Shown: positions 47,884-56,442, numbered from the stretch's first letter. The stretch is 64,000 nt of DNA from Candidatus Mediterraneibacter faecavium (GCA_019119995.1 DWVY01000004.1:83759-147758); one strand, 5' to 3'. Program-made: numbers and translations. The notes: generated by a model not told the origin, from the sequence alone.

Positions 47884-49092
47884 TCACCGGCACCGGTACT
47901 GATAATCCGGGATCATTCCCGGTCTGTCGTCTAAAATATGGTTGGACAGATACATCGCCTTCCCGTCATCCAGAATACGCAGCGTAACTTCATGGGTATA
48001 AAAGTCATCATTTCCCTTTTTCTCGCACACCACATCCACCGTCAATGTGACGGTCCCGTCCTCGTTTTCCGTGATCTGAGTCACTTCCGGCACTGAGACC
48101 CAGAAAGCATTCGGGGCATAATTGCCCACTCCCAGCACGACCCAGTCGTATGTCTCGCTTTCAGGATCATAAGATGCATATTTCCTGAGCTGCCCTGCCG
48201 TCACCGGCAGATATTTCGTCATCAGGTTTTCAAAATCCTCCTGAGGGATGCCTGCGGCACACTTCTCGGGATCGATCTCTTTGCCGTACTCTTCCTGATA
48301 AAAATACTCATACAGTCCGTTAAAGTCCAGCCCGTCAATCTGATCCTCTGACCATTCGGAGCACAGAAGATTATTTCCCTGATATCCGATAATATCAAGA
48401 TATTTCTTCTCCATTTCCCTGTACTCTTTCTTCTGCGGCCTTACCCGTATCATCTCATATGCGTCAATGACCTCGGTAAGTTCCGGCGGCTGTGCAGTAC
48501 AGTATTTAAAAATAAACCAGCCTTTCTCCGTATACTCCCACCGGCTCATCCGGGAAAGGCTGTTGACGCTGAAAGCGGGTTCCATATCATCTGTCCACCT
48601 TCCTTTTGTATAGAGAGAATACATATCTTTCCCGTCAAAGGTAAACTTCTCTCTGGAGACCGTACCGTCCGTGTGTATCCTGTATAAGATAATCTCTGAC
48701 TGATCTCCTTCCGACGCCTCATCCAGAAAATCTTCCATTGCATCATAGTTCATCATATCCACGTCGAATCCACTGACAGCAGCCGGCACGTCTTTTTCAG
48801 CTATAATCTGCTGCATTTTTACTGCTGTCTCCTGTGAAATAACGGCGTTTAAAGATGTTCCCTTATCCGCTTCTTCGTAGATATCGCGGATCGACTCCAT
48901 CATATCCGCACAGTCCTTTTCCGCCTCTTCCTGCTCTGCGCTGTCAATCGGAAGGTCATATCCTCTTTCATAAATGTCTTTACTGCTTCCTTTATCTTGT
49001 GTCTCATTGTTTTTTGGGCTGCATCCGGCAAAAGAGCTGCATAAAAAGGCTGTAAATATGACCAATATTATCCTTTGGATCTTTTTTCTCAT
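47884..49092 (-). CDS. Lipoprotein of unknown function
   Basis: The 402-residue protein has a basic start, a hydrophobic stretch and a lipobox-like FAGC near residue 24, so it is probably an exported lipoprotein. The mature part is acidic, rich in Glu, Asp and Tyr, with no domain I recognise. A repeat-like KGRWTDD and an EKGWFIFKYC segment resemble no named family. The ATG at 49092 has GGAG 6 bp upstream. It lies just upstream, on the same strand, of the two-component operon promoter, so it is a separate unit that could still be a stress-sensing partner. Confidence 0.65.
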   Translation of the reverse strand: MRKKIQRIILVIFTAFLCSSFAGCSPKNNETQDKGSSKDIYERGYDLPIDSAEQEEAEKDCADMMESIRDIYEEADKGTSLNAVISQETAVKMQQIIAEKDVPAAVSGFDVDMMNYDAMEDFLDEASEGDQSEIILYRIHTDGTVSREKFTFDGKDMYSLYTKGRWTDDMEPAFSVNSLSRMSRWEYTEKGWFIFKYCTAQPPELTEVIDAYEMIRVRPQKKEYREMEKKYLDIIGYQGNNLLCSEWSEDQIDGLDFNGLYEYFYQEEYGKEIDPEKCAAGIPQEDFENLMTKYLPVTAGQLRKYASYDPESETYDWVVLGVGNYAPNAFWVSVPEVTQITENEDGTVTLTVDVVCEKKGNDDFYTHEVTLRILDDGKAMYLSNHILDDRPGMIPDYQYRCR

Positions 49093-49197
49093 TTTATTCT
49101 CCATACTGACCGTAGTTTTATTACATTTGTAATATTATATCGGCAGGAAGTTTTTGTCAAGATTATCCCATCCACGGCAGATAGTTTCCCTAGGCAG

Positions 49198-49226
49198 TAA
49201 AAACAGCCCGCATCATGCGCGGACTG
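49198..49226 (-). terminator. Terminator overlapping the end of the flippase-like gene
   Basis: CAGTCCGC/GCGGGCTG (49219-49226 with 49204-49211, one G-U pair) forms an 8-bp stem whose loop contains the TGA stop. A T5 tract follows on the minus strand. Confidence 0.8.
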
Positions 49227-50271
49227 CTTTCACTTTCTTTCTTCTGTCAAGTACAAACCGGTTTACAAGTACGACCGCCAGACTTACGATCAGCAGGAAA
49301 TAAAAATTGATGCCTCTGCTCACAAGCATGGACGGGATCAGGTATGCTCCCGTAAAGACATGAACGAACACCGCCTGATACATGAGCTCCGTGATCCCCT
49401 GTGCTCCGGGCAGGGGCAGCATATCCACCGCAATATACACAGCTGCCTGAAGCAATATCACTTTCATTGCGCCGGAGCCCTGAAGGCCGAATCCCAGATA
49501 GACCATATAGGTCAGTACGAACACACTGCATCTCTGCAGGAATGTCGCAGATATCACCACTATCAGACTGCCTTTGTGATCTTTCAGCCAAGCCACCGCC
49601 TGCTGATAACTATCGATAAATTCGTTGATCTTCTCCTCCCGTTTCTCCGACGGTTTCCAGATCTTAAGCCGGATGAACAATCCTTCAGACAATAGCGCTA
49701 GCTTCCGGATGACTTTCGGGAAAAGCATCACTCCCAGGATCAGGATTACAAGGATCACATTGAGGGCAAGTCCCAACAAATACAGCGGGAAATAATTCCC
49801 CAGCTCCTGCCGCAGCGGATGCATCCAGAAGAGAAGGATACCGAGACCCATAACGACAAGGACGAATTTATAAGCCACTGCCACCGTCATGAGGACGACC
49901 GTGCTGTCCGAACCCCGGTTTCCGTCCTTATTCATGTAATAGAGCTGTACCGGCTGTCCGCCTGTCGCTGACGGCGTGATACCGGAATAAAAGAAACCGA
50001 TAAAAGAATACTGGATGCATCTTAGCAGTGAGCTGGCTTTATATCCCTCTTTCTGTGCTTTCATGGAGCGGAGCAGATACCAGATCATGAATCCCTCGGC
50101 GCATACAAAGAATACCGCCAGCGCTATCGAAGGGATCAGATACCAGAATGACATGTTCATAAGTGCATGCCCGATCTCAGATAAGTCTCTTCCGCTGAAC
50201 AATGCGTAAAAAGTCAGCAGCATAATGACCAGAAACAGAGCGATCTGAAGCGCTCTCTTTTTCATACTCAT
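49213..50271 (-). CDS. Flippase-like membrane protein (LPG synthase TM / UPF0104 family)
   Basis: This is a 352-residue protein with about eight membrane segments. It has the family features GFFYSGITPSATGGQPVQLYYM and LPLPGAQGITE of the lysylphosphatidylglycerol-synthase transmembrane domain. Without the soluble aminoacyltransferase domain such proteins are thought to move lipid-linked molecules across the membrane. It overlaps the preceding gene by 4 bp and is the last gene of the glycosyltransferase operon. Confidence 0.87.
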   Translation of the reverse strand: MSMKKRALQIALFLVIMLLTFYALFSGRDLSEIGHALMNMSFWYLIPSIALAVFFVCAEGFMIWYLLRSMKAQKEGYKASSLLRCIQYSFIGFFYSGITPSATGGQPVQLYYMNKDGNRGSDSTVVLMTVAVAYKFVLVVMGLGILLFWMHPLRQELGNYFPLYLLGLALNVILVILILGVMLFPKVIRKLALLSEGLFIRLKIWKPSEKREEKINEFIDSYQQAVAWLKDHKGSLIVVISATFLQRCSVFVLTYMVYLGFGLQGSGAMKVILLQAAVYIAVDMLPLPGAQGITELMYQAVFVHVFTGAYLIPSMLVSRGINFYFLLIVSLAVVLVNRFVLDRRKKVKAVRA

Positions 50272-50903
50272 AAGTTCACACCCCGTCTCAGGAAATTAAT
50301 AAGATACGCGGCTCCCGCATATGCAGGCTGCATGAATGAAAAAGCCGGAATCCGCTTTCTTTCTGTATGTCTCCTGCCTCCTGCGGTAAATTCATAAAGG
50401 CTGCCCTCAAATATCTTCTTTTTCCCTTCATATTCATAGAAGTCTTTCGGCGTCACCAGTGAGAAATGCTTGTTCCACTGACACACGCCGGCGTCCTCCA
50501 GAAGCTTTGCCAGATAGGACGAACAGGTATAATGATTTCTCTGGTAGAACGGGATATCCATCAGGATAAACGGCAGTCCGATTACTGCATAATGATAATG
50601 AAACCGCTGCTCCATTGCCGCATTTAATCTCTGTTCGATATACTTTTTCTGTTCGAATGTGCACTTCACACTGCATACCATATATTCAGCGTCCGGAAAC
50701 GCCTGAAGTATCTTATATTTATCTTCTTTCTCAAATCCTGCGATGAGCGGAACCGACGGATGCCGGCGCCCGATGCTGTAAGTTTCTTCCAGATACGGAT
50801 CCAGAGAAAGTGCCACATGTATATATTTCTGCCTGATCACCCGGCGGATGATCCCGGCAAAGAATCCAGGTGTATCTACGAATGCTATGTAAATCTCTGC
50901 CAT
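50268..50903 (-). CDS. Probable permuted NlpC/P60-like (papain-fold) protein
   Basis: The 211-residue protein shows a His in QKYIHVALSLD near residue 29 and a Cys in NHYTCSSYLAKLL near residue 126. This is the His-before-Cys order of circularly permuted NlpC/P60 enzymes (YiiX/YebB type). Such proteins act on peptides, lipids or peptidoglycan. The remaining sequence has no clear domain, and the last 25 residues are hydrophobic. AGGGGAG precedes the ATG. The functional call is inference from two motifs and context. Confidence 0.55.
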   Translation of the reverse strand: MAEIYIAFVDTPGFFAGIIRRVIRQKYIHVALSLDPYLEETYSIGRRHPSVPLIAGFEKEDKYKILQAFPDAEYMVCSVKCTFEQKKYIEQRLNAAMEQRFHYHYAVIGLPFILMDIPFYQRNHYTCSSYLAKLLEDAGVCQWNKHFSLVTPKDFYEYEGKKKIFEGSLYEFTAGGRRHTERKRIPAFSFMQPAYAGAAYLINFLRRGVNL

Positions 50904-50962
50904 ATTTTTCTCCCCTTTGTACGCAAAAAGCGTTTATCATTAAACTGTACTTTCTTTATGTC

Positions 50963-52003
50963 TTACTGGAATTGATAGATCTTCCTCGCGAAACGATATC
51001 CGCTTATCGTAAGTTTTCCTCCCAGTCTGCCCGGCAGATAAGTAAGTCCGCTCAGGGTCGAATACCTCAGCCTGTAGTAGAGAGAAGCGTTATACGCTTT
51101 GATCCTCTCCCACATATCCCTGCGTTTCCGCTCTGCCTCCGACGTCTTGATGAGCAGCAGATGGATGGACGAGATCGACAGCATAATGGAAATATTACGT
51201 GTCATATATGAGGCAAGCTTCGGATATTTTTTCTTCACTTCATTTAGATCTACACATTGCGCCACCAATTCCGTAACACGGATCTGCTGGTCGATCCGCT
51301 TCATCAGGACGTTCTCATTGACCGACTGATCCTCTCGCCCCAGATAATAATGATAGAGATCGATATCCATATAGTAGATACGCTCCACATAGGGAAGCGG
51401 CTGGTAGGAAAAGAGATTGTCTACATAAAATGTATGCTCCGGGAGCTTTACTCCTGACTTTCTCAATATACTTGTGCGGAACATCAGGGAATGCATGATC
51501 AGATACTGCGACGGCCTGAAGTGCCCGATCGTATTCCAGCTGCACATCTCCTCCGCCGGGAAAACATTGCGGTAATCCATGCTCCGTGTCTTTCCCTCGT
51601 CCAGATGATCGTAGACATAGTTGCAGACAAAGAGATCCGGCAGATCCTCTTCAAATTCCGCCCGTCCGCCGCCGCAGAACTCCTTCACCCTTGCCAGCAG
51701 TTTCTTATATGCATCCGGATCCAGCCAGTCGTCAGAATCCACCACTTTATAGTAGATCCCCCGTGCCAGTTCAAGTCCTTTATTCACTCCCGACCCGTGC
51801 CCGCCGTTTTCTTTATGTACTGCACGGACAATGTCCGGATGCGCAAGCTGATATTCATCTGCGATCCGGGCCGTTCCGTCTGTAGATCCATCATTGATCA
51901 GGATGATCTCCACGTTCCTTCCTCCGATCAGCAGGGAATCAATACATCGCCTCATATAACTTTCCGAATTGTAACAGGGAACTGCAAATGTAATATATTT
52001 CAT
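50963..52003 (-). CDS. Family 2 glycosyltransferase
   Basis: The 346-residue GT-A enzyme has the start YITFAVPCYNSESYMRRCIDSLL, EIILINDGSTDGT and the DxD motif in YYKVVDSDDWLDPD. The C-terminal half is helical and probably membrane-associated. The start is at the ATG at 52003 with AAGGAG upstream. It probably glycosylates a surface polymer or lipid and is followed, 59 bp on, by the NlpC-like and flippase-like genes. The 154 bp upstream contain no gene. Confidence 0.92.
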   Translation of the reverse strand: MKYITFAVPCYNSESYMRRCIDSLLIGGRNVEIILINDGSTDGTARIADEYQLAHPDIVRAVHKENGGHGSGVNKGLELARGIYYKVVDSDDWLDPDAYKKLLARVKEFCGGGRAEFEEDLPDLFVCNYVYDHLDEGKTRSMDYRNVFPAEEMCSWNTIGHFRPSQYLIMHSLMFRTSILRKSGVKLPEHTFYVDNLFSYQPLPYVERIYYMDIDLYHYYLGREDQSVNENVLMKRIDQQIRVTELVAQCVDLNEVKKKYPKLASYMTRNISIMLSISSIHLLLIKTSEAERKRRDMWERIKAYNASLYYRLRYSTLSGLTYLPGRLGGKLTISGYRFARKIYQFQ

Positions 52004-52157
52004 AGGTAACCCTCTCCTTCTCTCTTCCATTCGCCGGCTCCGGCGTTCAGATATCAGTATTTTTAACACATTTATCTTACTTCAGTGTTCTTAAGATAAC
52101 GGGAAGACAAATCTTAAGATTTCTCAAAGATTTTTTAAACGATGTTAAAAGAGAGTA

Positions 52158-52313
52158 TTATCTGTTAAATTTAAGCAATGCCCGGTCTAAGGCCGACCAC
52201 AGCCCGGATATCACAAACATGACAGCCCCCACCGGCACGATCACAACGATCAGGAAAATGATCATAAGCCAGCCGATTAGCCTGCCCCGGATCTTTTTAG
52301 ATTCTCCTTCCAT
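52158..52313 (-). CDS. 51-residue single-pass membrane protein
   Basis: A short frame starts M-E-G-E-S-K-K-I-R-G-R and continues with a strong membrane helix (LMIIFLIVVIVPVGAVMFVI). It ends with a positively charged tail ALLKFNR. GGAGG lies 9 bp upstream of the ATG. A response-regulator box and a promoter lie directly upstream. Small cationic membrane proteins of this kind are often targets of envelope-stress two-component systems. No named family is recognised. Confidence 0.7.
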   Translation of the reverse strand: MEGESKKIRGRLIGWLMIIFLIVVIVPVGAVMFVISGLWSALDRALLKFNR

Positions 52314-52360
52314 GCTTTTCGCCCTCCTATCTTGTCATGAACAGAATTTCCTTTTGCATA

Positions 52361-52439
52361 TTTATAGTAGCAAAAAGCTGAAATATTCTTCCATTCAGAC
52401 AGCTTACATTTTACCTGGCGGGTCTTACACTTTTGTAAG
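52361..52439 (-). promoter_or_regulatory. Second CTTACA-N4-TGTAAG box with promoter before the 51-residue gene
   Basis: CTTACA-CTTT-TGTAAG (52424-52439) matches the box before the response regulator. An additional half-site TGTAAG (52403-52408 on the minus strand) lies 21 bp away, two helical turns. A poor -35 AGAATA (52384-52389) and TATAAA (52361-52366) follow with a 17-bp spacer. Confidence 0.65.
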
Positions 52440-52523
52440 CCGCCGGATGCTCCTCCGTCATATCAGTAAAACCTCCACCATATCGGTAAAAATAAATTCT
52501 TTTTTAAAAATTGGTCCGAAGCC

Positions 52524-52552
52524 TTGAGAATCTGTAAAAAAAGCGCTAACAT
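52524..52552 (+). promoter_or_regulatory. Promoter of the acidic-headed membrane protein gene
   Basis: TTGAGA (52524-52529), 17 bp, TAACAT (52547-52552). It lies upstream of the 16-bp tandem repeats and 108 bp before the ATG. Confidence 0.5.
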
Positions 52553-52581
52553 AATATAGATTTTCAGTTTCGCCAACTGTT

Positions 52582-52629
52582 ATTAAAGCAGACAGATATT
52601 AAAGCAGACAGATATTAAAGCAGACAGAC
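52582..52629. repeat. Three 16-bp tandem repeats in a 5' untranslated region
   Basis: The unit ATTAAAGCAGACAGAT is repeated perfectly twice, and a third time with one change (52582-52597, 52598-52613, 52614-52629). The array sits between the promoter and the ribosome binding site of the gene at 52660. Copy-number change would alter leader length without touching the coding region. Confidence 0.92.
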
Positions 52630-52659
52630 TGTTATTTTTTTAAGAAAGAGAGGGATTCC

Positions 52660-53490
52660 ATGAGCGAAAAAAGGGAATTTTCCGATATATTCGATGACGA
52701 TTTCGAAGTGACTTACGAAGATGATGCCGGCATGACAGTTGATATGTCAGAAAGCCGCAGGCAGCCTGGCAACAGCAGACTTCACTGGAAGACTGCAGCG
52801 GATTATGAAGATGACTTTGCTGCTGCAGATGACGACGATTCCTACGATAACGGCAGCGAATATGATGACGATGACACATATGGAGATGATTATGACAGCA
52901 GTCCCGGCAGAAAGAAACGCTATACTGACAGAGACCAGGAACCCGAAGCGCGCAGATCTTCCCGCCGAAAAAAAGGCCGCGGCGTTCCTCTGGCCGCTCC
53001 GATCCGGAAAGGCGGGCGCACGCTTTCCCGTCTTGCCGCTGCAGTCGTAAGAAGTCTTACAGCCATCCTGATCCTCACGATCATCGTATATGTCACCTAT
53101 ACTTTCTGGCGGGCAAGCACTCCCTACGGCGATATTATGGAAATGATCCGCACACAGCAGCCGTCAATTACACTATTGTCCTATCTGTGCGTAGCAGTAC
53201 TCTTTCTGCTGTTTGAGCTGATCTCACTTCTCTGGTCCATGACAAGGGTAAGGGTAAGAAACGGCATAGACTCATGGAAAGAGGACACTGGAAGAGGGCT
53301 TTTTTCATTCATCCTTGTATTTGCCTCTTCTTATCTGGCATTCCTGCTCAGCCCGTTCATACCAGACGCGCCGGAAGCTGTATATGGAGTGAAAGGCGCC
53401 CTGGAGGTATATGGTTCCATGCACAACGTCCTCTTTGGATTATGCGCTGCCGGGGTCATATCATGTATCGTCCGTAAATACTTTGCCTGA
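52660..53490 (+). CDS. Membrane protein with acidic disordered head, unknown function
   Basis: The 276-residue product starts with about 80 residues dominated by Asp, Glu, Tyr and Ser (runs such as DDDDTYGDDYDSS). A basic patch (RRSSRRKKGRG) follows, then four hydrophobic segments (about residues 128-150, 171-194, 211-232 and 250-272). No domain is recognised. GAGAGGG precedes the ATG. The leader carries three 16-bp tandem repeats, and a response-regulator box lies further upstream. The charge layout suggests a cytoplasmic tail on a small membrane bundle. Confidence 0.75.
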   Translation: MSEKREFSDIFDDDFEVTYEDDAGMTVDMSESRRQPGNSRLHWKTAADYEDDFAAADDDDSYDNGSEYDDDDTYGDDYDSSPGRKKRYTDRDQEPEARRSSRRKKGRGVPLAAPIRKGGRTLSRLAAAVVRSLTAILILTIIVYVTYTFWRASTPYGDIMEMIRTQQPSITLLSYLCVAVLFLLFELISLLWSMTRVRVRNGIDSWKEDTGRGLFSFILVFASSYLAFLLSPFIPDAPEAVYGVKGALEVYGSMHNVLFGLCAAGVISCIVRKYFA

Positions 53491-53512
53491 TCATTTAACT
53501 GTTCAGATATTC

Positions 53513-53568
53513 AAAAAAATGCAATCTGCCGGAGGGAACCTGTCCTCTAAAGTCAGATTGCATTTTTT
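53513..53568. terminator. Bidirectional terminator between 52660-53490 and the recombinase-like gene
   Basis: ATGCAATCTG/CAGATTGCAT arms (53519-53528, 53554-53563) are flanked by a run of A on one side and T6 on the other, serving both convergent genes. Confidence 0.88.
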
Positions 53569-54462
53569 CTACGGTTTTTCAATATGGATCTTCACAAGAT
53601 CAGCCGCCTTCTTCTGCAGGTTCCTGCGGTAAAGCGACCCTCTGTACCTGCGGATCTGCTGTTCGGTCCTTCCCATCTGTCTTGCCGTCTGTCCGTCTGT
53701 CGCCCCGTATGCAAACATATTAAAGGCACAGCTGTTTCTCACTGCCTGAGCACTGTAATTATGTATTCCTGCAAGAGCGCAGTATTTCTTCATCATACGG
53801 CTGATATACATTGTATTGAGCGAACGTCCGCTGCGATTATAGAATAAAGTTTCACAGACTGATCTCTGATCCATATATTCTTTTAAGATCTGCCATGCGT
53901 CATCAGGTATATAACAGGGCTCCTCCCTGCCGGACAACATTACATAAACGCCGTCATCATATTCGACAAAGTCATCTTCCCCGGATATTCCGATGATCTC
54001 CGTAGAAGTCATGCCGGCTCTGTACATAAGCGTAAGGATCGTATAGGCCATTCTGTCATCAGACGCAGCTTTTAGAAGTGCGTCCATCTCTTCCACCGGT
54101 ACAGCCCCGGCAAGTTCAGACTCTTTCGTCATCGTTTTCAGATACGGATAGAAATAGTCATGCTCTTCCCCTGAAAGATATGCGCCCTGTTCCATCAGAA
54201 ATGAAGCGTAAGAATGAAGTTCACGGAACTTCTTGGTCAGCGTGATCTTACTGAGCCTCCCGTTCCTGACCTGCTCGTTCATCCGGTCATAATATTTCCT
54301 TACATCGCTTCTGTCATTCTTTGTAAATTCCTTTCCTGTTATACGGCAGAATTCCTGAATATCTGACCAGTATGACGCTTCTGTCGTCTCACTTTTAAAT
54401 CTGTTTCTGAATAAATCCCACATTTCGGTATTGACAAATTTCTCTTCACAGTTTTGGCTCAA
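53569..54462 (-). CDS. Tyrosine-recombinase-like protein with degraded catalytic residues
   Basis: The 297-residue protein has a SAM-like N-terminal domain and a C-terminal fold that aligns with XerC/D-type integrases. At the first catalytic Arg the sequence reads YRAGMTSTEI instead of TGLRxSEL. The HxxR box reads AQAVRNS, and the GH box reads MGRTE. Only the second Arg and a candidate Tyr (IRRYRG) persist. It may bind DNA without recombining it. The start is TTG at 54460-54462 with GGAGGG 9 bp upstream. A long AT-rich inverted repeat lies in its promoter region. No att-like repeats or other phage genes are nearby. Confidence 0.78.
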   Translation of the reverse strand: MSQNCEEKFVNTEMWDLFRNRFKSETTEASYWSDIQEFCRITGKEFTKNDRSDVRKYYDRMNEQVRNGRLSKITLTKKFRELHSYASFLMEQGAYLSGEEHDYFYPYLKTMTKESELAGAVPVEEMDALLKAASDDRMAYTILTLMYRAGMTSTEIIGISGEDDFVEYDDGVYVMLSGREEPCYIPDDAWQILKEYMDQRSVCETLFYNRSGRSLNTMYISRMMKKYCALAGIHNYSAQAVRNSCAFNMFAYGATDGQTARQMGRTEQQIRRYRGSLYRRNLQKKAADLVKIHIEKP

Positions 54463-54499
54463 TGGCTGGCTCCCTCCTGCTTGTACGAATCAATTCTAT

Positions 54500-54533
54500 A
54501 AATGTTATTAGTATTATTCATACTATAACATTT
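54500..54533. promoter_or_regulatory. AT-rich inverted repeat upstream of the recombinase-like gene
   Basis: AAATGTTATTAGTAT and ATACTATAACATTT (54500-54514, 54520-54533) pair over 14 bp with one bulged T, around a 5-bp centre. It overlaps the likely promoter and may be an operator or a binding site for the recombinase-like protein. Confidence 0.5.
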
Positions 54534-54620
54534 AGTTTTGAATAAATCAAGCCCGTACCATTGAGATACGAGCCGGATTTTACTGATTTTAATTGTCTCG
54601 TCAGTCTTTGATGATCAATG

Positions 54621-54655
54621 ATCGGAGTACATGGGCATAGCCGCTGTACTCCGAT
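54621..54655 (-). terminator. Hairpin after the aldo/keto reductase gene
   Basis: Ten-bp arms ATCGGAGTAC/GTACTCCGAT (54621-54630, 54646-54655) lie 10 bp beyond the stop. The tail is not U-rich, so it may protect the 3' end rather than terminate. Confidence 0.5.
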
Positions 54656-54665
54656 GACATTTTAC

Positions 54666-55802
54666 TTACATTGCAAGTTTTGCTGCAAAATCCGCCATTG
54701 CTTCGGATATTTTGATCTGCTGCGGACAGACTTCCTCGCAGCTCCTGCATCCGATGCAGGCGGTCGGTTTCTTATCTTCCTCATAGGAAGAAAGCGCCAT
54801 AGGCGCGATAAATCCACCCTCTGTAAAGCAGTGCTCATTATACAGGCTGAGAAGCGCAGGTATATCAAGTCCCTGCGGGCAGTGGCTCACGCAGTAATGA
54901 CATGCGGTACACGGAAGAACTTTCCTCTCCAACATACTGTCGGCGATCCCCAGAAGCACTCCCATCTTCTCTTCGTTCAGCGGCTTATCCTCTTCATATG
55001 TATGGATATTCGCCTGAAGCTGTTCCATATTGGACATTCCGGACAGGACGACCTTCACTTCCGGCAGAGACTGCAGGAAACGGAATGCCCACGCCGGAAC
55101 CTCTTCATCCGGACGGAGTTCTTTCAATGTCTGAGTATCCTCACCTGAAAGAGAGGCAAGCTTTCCACCCCTCAACGGCTCCATCACCCATACCGGGATA
55201 TTGTACTCTCTCAGAAGTTCCACTTTTGCCTTTGCATCCTGGAATGTCCAGTCAAGGTAGTTGATCTGGAGCTGGCAGAATTCCATGTCCTTCCCGTATG
55301 CTTCAAGGAAGCGCCTGATCACCTCATAATTTCCATGTGCGGAAAAGCCGAGATGACGGATCCGTCCGTTCTTCTTCTGCCTGATCAGATAATCATAGGT
55401 GCCGTATTTTTCATCGTCCAGATAAGCATCAATGTTCATCTCGCAGACATTGTGGAACAGATAGAAATCAAAATATCCCACCTGACATTTCTCAAGCTGC
55501 TTCTCAAAAATCTCTTCAACTTTTCCGAAATTGGAAAGATCATATCCGGGGAATTTCGTTGCCAGATAAAACTTGTCACGCGGATATTTCTTCAGAGCAT
55601 GTCCCATGACGATCTCCGACTGTCCGCCGTGATATCCCCATGCCGTATCATAATAATTGATGCCATGTTCCATAGCGTATGCGACCATTTCTTCTGCTGC
55701 CTCTGCATCGATCCTGCTGTCGTCTCCGTCGATCACCGGAAGGCGCATGGCCCCCATTCCCAGGCCGGAAAGTTTCAAATCCTGAAAATCTCTGTAAATC
55801 AT
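54666..55802 (-). CDS. Aldo/keto reductase with C-terminal 4Fe-4S ferredoxin domain
   Basis: The 378-residue protein has the (beta/alpha)8 reductase domain with GMGAMRLP, the catalytic region INYYDTAWGYHGGQSE and TKFPGYD. It ends with two cluster-binding motifs, CTACHYCVSHCPQG and CIGCRSCEEVCPQQ. Such fusions are common in anaerobes and probably couple carbonyl reduction to ferredoxin. The substrate is unknown. The ATG at 55802 has GAGGG 10 bp upstream; another ATG lies 3 codons earlier but too close to it. It is a single gene. Confidence 0.93.
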   Translation of the reverse strand: MIYRDFQDLKLSGLGMGAMRLPVIDGDDSRIDAEAAEEMVAYAMEHGINYYDTAWGYHGGQSEIVMGHALKKYPRDKFYLATKFPGYDLSNFGKVEEIFEKQLEKCQVGYFDFYLFHNVCEMNIDAYLDDEKYGTYDYLIRQKKNGRIRHLGFSAHGNYEVIRRFLEAYGKDMEFCQLQINYLDWTFQDAKAKVELLREYNIPVWVMEPLRGGKLASLSGEDTQTLKELRPDEEVPAWAFRFLQSLPEVKVVLSGMSNMEQLQANIHTYEEDKPLNEEKMGVLLGIADSMLERKVLPCTACHYCVSHCPQGLDIPALLSLYNEHCFTEGGFIAPMALSSYEEDKKPTACIGCRSCEEVCPQQIKISEAMADFAAKLAM

Positions 55803-55947
55803 TGTGTGCATTCCCTCTTTCTCTAAGCCAGCGCAGCCATACCGGACTGACGCTTCTTTCTGTTTTCCGTTTCTATTATATTTCTTTTTCTGATCCCTGT
55901 CTAATACGGGATACGAATGGTATACGATTCCTTTTACCTATAGCATT

Positions 55948-56442
55948 TCACTGCACTTCGATCACGAACTGGTCTTCTTCTGCGTAGTCCACTACTGTAC
56001 AGTCGTTTGCATATGTACACTCTGGCAAAATGATCATCGCCTGAAGCTCATCTGCATGCACCGGCAGCGGCGCAAGATGCCAGATCGCAGTATTGATCTT
56101 CACAAGAGTTCCTCTCGGTACGATAAATGCTTTTGTCAGTTCCGGAACCGGCGTGCCTGCGGAAGCGGGAGCTACGTGGAGGATCATATCATCGTTGATC
56201 GGAAGAATGATCTCCGGGGTGGTCGTGTGATACTCTGCCTGCGTGATCTTCATCACTTCCGGTTTCCTGACAAGGATCGGTGAAAATGCAGTTCTTGTTG
56301 TGTAAGACTCTGTCATCCGGTCCGGGAAAAAGCGGTGAAGTTCCCCGTTAAGTGAATATCCTGCCGGCTCTGTCATATTGTAGAAAGTACCATACGGTGC
56401 ATAAGCCTCATGTGTCAGTGGTTCTGCTTTGATCGTTCTCAT
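55948..56442 (-). CDS. AllA-like cupin (ureidoglycolate lyase family)
   Basis: The 164-residue protein starts MRTIKAEPLTHEAYAPYGTF, typical of the ureidoglycolate lyase/hydrolase family. The cupin-like core includes ILPINDDMILHVAPA and VPRGTLVKINTAIWHLAPLPV. AllA acts in allantoin breakdown, but no other allantoin genes are nearby, so the substrate may differ. AAAGGAG precedes the ATG. It stands alone between the reductase and the broken RhuM/Fic gene. Confidence 0.75.
   Translation of the reverse strand: MRTIKAEPLTHEAYAPYGTFYNMTEPAGYSLNGELHRFFPDRMTESYTTRTAFSPILVRKPEVMKITQAEYHTTTPEIILPINDDMILHVAPASAGTPVPELTKAFIVPRGTLVKINTAIWHLAPLPVHADELQAMIILPECTYANDCTVVDYAEEDQFVIEVQ

Noticed and set aside
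53569..54462. Integrase as evidence for an integrated phage or conjugative element
   Set aside because: No other phage or transfer genes, no tRNA attachment site and no flanking direct repeats are seen; the catalytic residues are also degraded.
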